Below, in pieces: positions 15,948 through 20,202 of a DNA stretch of 20,202 nt. The notes under the pieces are model-generated. The model searched no databases, was not told the origin of the DNA, and worked only from the letters and a program-made list of their open reading frames with translations. The stretch covers positions 1 through 20,202 of the forward strand of contig CAZTHP010000049.1 in the NCBI GenBank assembly GCA_964613155.1, read 5' to 3'. Positions within the stretch are counted from its first letter, which is position 1. Each line of letters starts with the position of its first letter. A program made the translations under genes and the position numbers. The stretch is from TWA4 sp964613155. Its GTDB lineage: Bacteria; Bacillota; Clostridia; Lachnospirales; Lachnospiraceae.

Positions 15948-15976
15948 TTGACAGTCATTACAATGTATGATAAAGT
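15948..15976 (+). promoter_or_regulatory. Promoter of rubrerythrin gene
   Basis: TTGACA (15948-15953) and TAAAGT (15971-15976), 17 bp apart; start near 15983. The 140 bases before it (15804-15947) hold two imperfect hairpins (15822-15857 and 15869-15900) without T-runs, and no gene. Confidence 0.85.
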
Positions 15977-15984
15977 TAAGCCAT

Positions 15985-16005
15985 AAACAGGAATCATTAC
16001 TGTTT
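15985..16005. promoter_or_regulatory. Per-box-like operator of rubrerythrin
   Basis: A 21-bp palindrome: AAACAG (15985-15990), then G-AAT-C-ATT-A, then CTGTTT (16000-16005). Only one symmetric pair (G/A) departs from perfect symmetry. It covers roughly +2 to +22 of the transcript, so a bound repressor would block initiation or early elongation. It shares AAACAG-N-AATCATT with the perR operator. Confidence 0.75.
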
Positions 16006-16069
16006 AGCAATAATAAATCAAGTACAATAAACATCATTTATAATATAAAATAAAAAGGAGAATCTATTT

Positions 16070-16615
16070 ATGAAGAAATTTGTATGTATGGTATGTGGTT
16101 ATGTAGCAGAAGGCGAAGCAGCTCCCGAAGTCTGTCCCGTATGTAATGCACCTGCTTCCAAGTTCGTAGAACAGGGCGAAGAAATGACATGGGCTGCTGA
16201 ACACGTTGTTGGTGTAGCACAGGGCTGCAGCGAAGATATCATGGAAGATTTAAGAGCAAACTTCACAGGTGAATGTACAGAAGTTGGTATGTACCTGGCA
16301 ATGGCAAGAGTAGCTCATAGAGAAGGTTATCCTGAAATCGGTCTGTATTACGAAAAAGCTGCTTGGGAAGAAGCAGAACATGCAGCAAAATTCGCAGAAC
16401 TGTTAGGCGAAGTGATCACCGACAGCACTAAGAAAAACCTGGAATTAAGAATCGAAGCAGAAAACGGCGCTACCGCTGGTAAAGCAGATCTTGCAAAACG
16501 TGCAAAAGAAGCAAATCTGGATGCAATCCATGACACTGTTCATGAAATGGCTAAAGACGAAGCAAGACACGGCAAAGCATTCGCAGGTCTGCACGCAAGA
16601 TACTTCGGCAAATAA
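16070..16615 (+). CDS. Reverse rubrerythrin
   Basis: Cytoplasmic peroxide (and possibly oxygen) reductase of anaerobes. The order is reversed relative to classical rubrerythrin: the rubredoxin-like iron site comes first (C6/C9 and C22/C25, within 1-35), and the diiron four-helix domain second (about 50-181). Diiron ligand candidates are Glu68 or Glu71, the ExxH pair Glu101-His104, Glu131, and the ExxH pair Glu164-His167. The 181-aa length fits the revRbr class. The ribosome site AAAGGAG lies nine bases before the ATG. It is preceded by its own promoter with a Per-box-like palindrome and followed by a strong terminator, so it is a single-gene unit probably derepressed by peroxide through PerR. 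Codon use is strongly biased (Ala GCA, Glu GAA, Lys AAA), suggesting high expression. Confidence 0.95.
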   Translation: MKKFVCMVCGYVAEGEAAPEVCPVCNAPASKFVEQGEEMTWAAEHVVGVAQGCSEDIMEDLRANFTGECTEVGMYLAMARVAHREGYPEIGLYYEKAAWEEAEHAAKFAELLGEVITDSTKKNLELRIEAENGATAGKADLAKRAKEANLDAIHDTVHEMAKDEARHGKAFAGLHARYFGK

Positions 16616-16639
16616 GACTCTCAATTTAATTTTTCCTAA

Positions 16640-16670
16640 GGGGGAACGACTCTGTCGTTCCCCCGTTTTT
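16640..16670 (+). terminator. Terminator of rubrerythrin gene
   Basis: Perfect 11-bp stem GGGGGAACGAC (16640-16650) / GTCGTTCCCCC (16654-16664), 3-base loop TCT, then GTTTTT. Confidence 0.97.
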
Positions 16671-16680
16671 ATGCTTCCCT

Positions 16681-16961
16681 CTCCTGTTTTTTCACTAATC
16701 TAACCTTTTTACCNNNNNNNNNNNNNNNNNNNNNNNNNNNNNNNNNNNNNNNNNNNNNNNNNNNNNNNNNNNNNNNNNNNNNNNNNNNNNNNNNNNNNNN
16801 NNNNNNNNNNNNNCCTTATTTCTCCTGCATTTCACCAGTTTAACTCTTTTTACCCTTATTTCTCCGGCTTTTCACCTGCTTAACTTTTTTGTAACCATTT
16901 CCCCCGCTTAACTCTTTCTGCTCCCTATTTCTCCCACTTTCTATCGGCTTAACCTTTTGCT
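16681..16961. repeat. About 40-bp degenerate repeats spanning the assembly gap
   Basis: Pyrimidine-rich units: CCTTATTTCTCC, a short variable part, TTTCACC, then GCTTAACTTTTTT-type ends. Units start at 16814, 16854, 16895 (shortened) and 16924; a partial copy (16681-16713) lies on the left side of the Ns. Because both gap edges are the same repeat, the gap is most likely an unresolved tandem array whose true length is unknown. The stretch to 17051 is T/C-rich and shows no gene. Confidence 0.75.
16714..16813. other. Scaffold gap (100 Ns)
   Basis: Exactly 100 unknown bases, the conventional size for a gap of unknown length. Any content between the rubrerythrin terminator and the first Big_2 gene could be missing here. 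Confidence 0.98.
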
Positions 16962-17051
16962 ATTTTCGCTTATTTTATTACCTCTCTCCCCATTTCTTAC
17001 CGCTCTACTCAATCAATCAAATGAAATTTCTATAAACTTCCCCCCTATACC

Positions 17052-17080
17052 TTGTAGCTATCAACCTTCTATAGTATAAT
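17052..17080 (+). promoter_or_regulatory. Promoter of first Big_2 gene
   Basis: TTGTAG (17052-17057) and TATAAT (17075-17080), 17 bp apart. The -10 context CTATAGTATAAT is nearly the same as that of the second Big_2 gene (TTATAGTATAAT), so the promoters were duplicated with the genes. Confidence 0.8.
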
Positions 17081-17129
17081 CAAGGCACGTAGCTATTTTC
17101 GTGAAATTTTAAGAAAGAGAGGTAATTGT

Positions 17130-18392
17130 ATGCGCAATATTAAAAATTTTCTTACTACCTTATGTCTGATTTTTGCCATCACACTGCTTGTTCCTTATGC
17201 GGCACCTGCAATACCGACTGCAATCACCGCACAGGCTGCGCAAAAGACCGCAAAGATTAGCAAAACAAAAGCAACTTTGATCAAAGGGCAGACACTTTCG
17301 TTAAAAATCACCGGCACCTCTAAAACCGTAAAATGGAGTTCCTCAAAAAAATCCGTTGCTTCCGTATCTTCTTCTGGCAAAGTAACTGCGGTCTCCAAAG
17401 GAACCGCAACGATCACTGCTAAAGTAGGCTCCAAATCCTACACCTGCAAAATAACAGTCGAAGCACCCGCTCTTTCCAAAAATAGCCTCATTCTGGTAAA
17501 GGGAACTTCTTACACGCCGAAACTGTCCGGTACCGCACAAAAAGTAACCTGGCATAGCAGCAACACCAAGATTGCTGCCGTATCTTCTTCTGGTAAAGTG
17601 CTCGGTCTGACAAAAGGTACCGCTACGATCACTGCTAAAATTGGCAGCAAAAAGTACGCCTGCAAAGTAACAGTCGAAACACCGTCTCTTTCCAAGCGTT
17701 CCCTTACGATGTGCACAGGAACAACCGCTTCTTTAACTTTAAAGAATACCAAACAAACCGTAAAATGGAGTTCCGACAACAAATCCATCGCAACGGTATC
17801 TTCTTCCGGTAAAATCACCGCAAAAAAACATGGCGTCGTAAAAATCAAAGCAAACGTCGTAAACAAAACCTATACTTGCACTGTAAAAGTCCTCACACAA
17901 ACAGATTATAATCGCTACCTCTTAAAGAATTATGTAAAAAAACACGGTGTGAACACAGAGGATGGAATGATATTCCTAACTTATGACCACTCTCCCGATA
18001 CGGATACTTCCTATTATGCAACCCTTGCATATAATCTCAGCGATGACTGTCTTTCTTTCCGTACCTCAACTGAAACTAAAACCATGTCATCTACCTTTAC
18101 AATGGACATCTATCCTACCTTTACACCTATTTATAAGATGCATACTACAGATCGTAACGGCAATATAGAATCTCACTGTATGGCACAACTAGAAGACATG
18201 AAAGCCGCTTATTACGAAAAAGACAGCACCTTATATTTTGAAATCTTTACTGAAGGAATCGCCGAGGAAGAAGTAAATACCTTAGCTAATATGGAAATGC
18301 AATCTGCCATGGAAATTTTAGAAGAAATTCTTGCAGAAACTTTAAACTTTAACTTGGCAGACATTGGATTTACCCGCTATCATCTACAGTAG
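17130..18392 (+). CDS. Secreted protein with three Big_2 domains and a novel C-terminal domain
   Basis: A 420-aa exported protein. The Sec signal peptide is residues 1 to about 37 (MRNIKN, hydrophobic LCLIFAITLLVPYA, then AITAQAA). Three bacterial Ig-like group 2 domains follow: about 42-111, 115-183 and 187-254. Each has a KG-T-L motif, a V-W-SSS core, VSSSGKVTA and a terminal Y-T/A-CK strand, with one Cys per copy. The acidic C-terminal part (258-420) resembles only its neighbour's and ends ADIGFTRYHLQ. There is no LPXTG, S-layer or choline-binding anchor, so it is probably released or held by its own domain. Big_2 domains are common in adhesins and surface proteins; the true role is unknown. 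AGAGAGG lies seven bases before the ATG. It has its own promoter and is a tandem paralogue of 18709-19953. Confidence 0.85.
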   Translation: MRNIKNFLTTLCLIFAITLLVPYAAPAIPTAITAQAAQKTAKISKTKATLIKGQTLSLKITGTSKTVKWSSSKKSVASVSSSGKVTAVSKGTATITAKVGSKSYTCKITVEAPALSKNSLILVKGTSYTPKLSGTAQKVTWHSSNTKIAAVSSSGKVLGLTKGTATITAKIGSKKYACKVTVETPSLSKRSLTMCTGTTASLTLKNTKQTVKWSSDNKSIATVSSSGKITAKKHGVVKIKANVVNKTYTCTVKVLTQTDYNRYLLKNYVKKHGVNTEDGMIFLTYDHSPDTDTSYYATLAYNLSDDCLSFRTSTETKTMSSTFTMDIYPTFTPIYKMHTTDRNGNIESHCMAQLEDMKAAYYEKDSTLYFEIFTEGIAEEEVNTLANMEMQSAMEILEEILAETLNFNLADIGFTRYHLQ

Positions 18393-18600
18393 ATTTGCAT
18401 GGAATACACAACGGATTGATTTGCTATGTATACACAAGAGCTTTGCATGATAGGAATATGTAACGGATTGATTCGATATGTATTCACAAGAGCTTTGCAT
18501 GATAAGAATACACAACAGATTGATTCAATGTGTATACACAAGAGATTTACCTAATAGGAATATACAATAAACTCATCTAATATTACGATATTATACAATA
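18393..18600. repeat. 52-bp tandem repeats between the two Big_2 genes
   Basis: Starts immediately after the stop codon. Unit 1 is 18393-18440 (48 bp), units 2 and 3 are 18441-18492 and 18493-18544 (52 bp each), and a decayed fourth follows to about 18600. Shared blocks are TTTGCATGATAGGAATA, ACGGATTGATT and TATGTATACACAAGAG. The unit contains TATACA/TGTATA palindromic pieces. No coding frame and no clear terminator for the upstream gene. Confidence 0.88.
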
Positions 18601-18628
18601 AATTTACCTAATAATACGATACTATAAC

Positions 18629-18657
18629 TTGTGAATTATAAATATTTATAGTATAAT
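18629..18657 (+). promoter_or_regulatory. Promoter of second Big_2 gene
   Basis: TTGTGA (18629-18634) and TATAAT (18652-18657), 17 bp apart, with the same TATAGTATAAT context as the first Big_2 gene promoter. Confidence 0.82.
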
Positions 18658-18708
18658 TTACTTACGAATTTATTATCGTAAAAGCATTTAAGAAAGTGAG
18701 GACAAACA

Positions 18709-19953
18709 ATGCGAAATCTCAAAAAACTTTTCACCACATTGTGCCTTGTATTTGCTGTAATGCTCGTAGTTCCCTATGTGGCACCAGCAGCACCGACAGC
18801 AATTACCGCACAGGCAGCACCGACCGTAAAGATCAGCAAGACAAAAGCAACTTTGGTCAAAGGACAGACCCTTCAGTTAAAAGTTACCGGTACTTCCAAA
18901 ACCGTGAAATGGAGTTCTTCTAAAAAGTCCGTTGCTACTGTATCTTCTTCTGGTAAAGTAACTGCGGTTGCCAAAGGAACTGCTACGATCACTGCTAAAG
19001 TAGGCTCCAAATCCTACACCTGTAAAGTAACAGTCGAAACACCTTCTCTTTCCAAAAAGAGCCTGACTCTGGTCAAAGGAACTTCTTACACGCTGAAACT
19101 GTCCGGTACCACACAGAAAGTAACCTGGAGTAGCAGCAACACCAAAATCGCTACCGTATCTTCTTCTGGTAAAGTAACAGGCAAGAAAAACGGTACTGCA
19201 ACAATCGCCGCTAAAATCGGCAGCAAAAAGTACACCTGCAAGGTAACAGTCGAAACACCTTCTCTTTCCAAAACTTCTCTTACGATGTGCGTTGGAAAAA
19301 CTGCTACTTTAACTTTAAAGAATACCACACAGAAAGTAACCTGGAGCAGCAGCAACACCAAAGTTGCTACCGTATCTTCTTCCGGTAAGATTACCGCAAA
19401 AGCAACCGGTACTGCTACCATCAGTGCAAAAATTTCAAACAAAACTTATAACTGTAAGGTAAAAGTTTTAAGTGCAACCGCTTATAAGTATTATTCCAAC
19501 CGTGAACTCGTAAAACAATATGTTAACAAATATGGTGTTGACACCGAATATGATACTAAAGTAGTCGTTACAAATCATTCCGATACGACTAAGCCGGATT
19601 ATTATTCAGAATTAGAATACGATCCTGAATTCGATATTCTTTCCTTTAATACCGTCTTACTGGTAGATGAAAAAACATTTGACTTTACCATAACTCTGGA
19701 TACCACTACCTCATTTGCTTATATGATGTTGGACGAAGCAACCGAAAGCTTTTTCATGACATTTACAGACGAATTAAAACCTTCTTCCATTACAAAAGAT
19801 ACCAAGCTGACTTTCGTAGCTATTTCCACTACAACCGATGACGTACAGAAACTCAGCAATGACGAAATGCAGCAGGCACTGTCTCTCTTAGAAGGCGTTT
19901 TAAAGGATACCGTAAATCTTTCCATGGCTGATATCGGTTTCACCAAATATTAA
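18709..19953 (+). CDS. Secreted protein with three Big_2 domains, paralogue
   Basis: A 414-aa exported protein, a tandem duplicate of the preceding gene. The signal peptide is 1 to about 37 (MRNLKK, LCLVFAVMLVVPYV, AITAQAA). Big_2 domains lie at about 41-110, 114-182 and 186-253. The first two are very close to those of the neighbour, and the repeats also resemble one another (TVETPSLSK linkers, VTWSSSNTK), so DNA exchange between copies is likely. The C-terminal domain (about 256-414) is much more diverged from its neighbour but keeps the layout: a Tyr-rich start, a V-x-K-Y/H-GV-x-TE motif, an acidic Leu-rich helix near the end (NDEMQQALSLLEGVLKDT) and the final ADIGFTKY. No wall anchor is visible. 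Shine-Dalgarno GTGAGGA precedes the ATG by six bases. Function unknown. Confidence 0.85.
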   Translation: MRNLKKLFTTLCLVFAVMLVVPYVAPAAPTAITAQAAPTVKISKTKATLVKGQTLQLKVTGTSKTVKWSSSKKSVATVSSSGKVTAVAKGTATITAKVGSKSYTCKVTVETPSLSKKSLTLVKGTSYTLKLSGTTQKVTWSSSNTKIATVSSSGKVTGKKNGTATIAAKIGSKKYTCKVTVETPSLSKTSLTMCVGKTATLTLKNTTQKVTWSSSNTKVATVSSSGKITAKATGTATISAKISNKTYNCKVKVLSATAYKYYSNRELVKQYVNKYGVDTEYDTKVVVTNHSDTTKPDYYSELEYDPEFDILSFNTVLLVDEKTFDFTITLDTTTSFAYMMLDEATESFFMTFTDELKPSSITKDTKLTFVAISTTTDDVQKLSNDEMQQALSLLEGVLKDTVNLSMADIGFTKY

Positions 19954-20027
19954 ATTCGTCGGTACGGATTCTGATCCTGCCCTATAAAATCTTTCCTTTC
20001 AGGAATTTCAGTATAGCGCAAGGATAT

Positions 20028-20202
20028 GTGGACTTAGACTTGAACTTGAACTTGGACTTGGATTCGGATTAGAATTCAGATTAAGATTAAAATCACGATT
20101 CAATCAAAATCGAAAGCTAATCAGAATCGAAATTCAATCAGAATCAAAATTCAATTAGAATCAAAATTCAATTAGAATCAAAATTCAATTAGAATCAAAA
20201 TT
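20028..20202. repeat. Hexamer run followed by 17-bp tandem repeats at right edge
   Basis: About twelve degenerate 6-bp units (TTGAAC, TTGGAC, TTGGAT, TCGGAT and similar) occupy 20028-20099. They pass into six 17-bp units starting at 20102, 20119, 20136, 20153, 20170 and 20187; the last three read AATTAGAATCAAAATTC. The 17-mer looks like three hexamers less one base, so it may have grown from the hexamer run. The array is cut by the window edge. Between 19954 and 20027 no gene or terminator is clear. Confidence 0.88.

Overview
The window looks like a chromosomal segment of a low-GC Gram-positive anaerobe, most likely a member of Clostridia (possibly Lachnospiraceae-like). The basis is a T-box leader on valS, a paired glgC/glgD operon, spoVG, PerR with a reverse-type rubrerythrin, strong GGAGG ribosome sites and sigma-A promoters with 17-bp spacers. 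The species cannot be fixed from the sequence. One run of 100 Ns (16714-16813) marks a scaffold gap.

Layout. 1-517: non-coding, with a possible leftward promoter carrying a LexA-like site and a 30-codon membrane mini-ORF. 518-2131 (+): ABC-F ATPase, converging on valS (2262-4901, -) through a shared bidirectional terminator. valS is preceded by nine 17-bp tandem repeats, a complete T-box leader (GUA specifier) and a consensus promoter. 5394-5669 (-): spoVG. 5950-8348 (-): glgD and glgC, overlapping by 4 bp, with a promoter and an intrinsic terminator inside the leader, suggesting attenuation. 9206-10597 (+): asnS. 11039-12280 (-): a uroporphyrinogen-decarboxylase-superfamily methyltransferase-like protein; 12752-13951 (-): an MFS permease; 14261-15169 (+): a divergent LysR regulator. 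15402-15803 (+): PerR; 16070-16615 (+): reverse rubrerythrin; both have the same operator. 17130-18392 and 18709-19953 (+): two paralogous secreted proteins with three Big_2 (Ig-like) domains and an unrecognised C-terminal domain.

How genes work together. valS, asnS and the ABC-F protein serve translation; glgC/glgD make ADP-glucose for glycogen; PerR probably represses itself and the peroxide-reducing rubrerythrin through an AAACAG-N9-CTGTTT type operator. The LysR/MFS/URO-D block looks like an inducible uptake-and-demethylation cassette of unknown substrate: two near-identical 15-bp sites lie in the divergent promoter region, one near -66 of the permease promoter and one over the lysR promoter.

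The most unusual property is that seven intergenic regions are filled with degenerate tandem repeats. Each has its own sequence and unit length (17, 34, 38, 38-41, about 40, 52, and 6/17 bp), while genes and promoters stay intact. The assembly gap lies inside one of these arrays.
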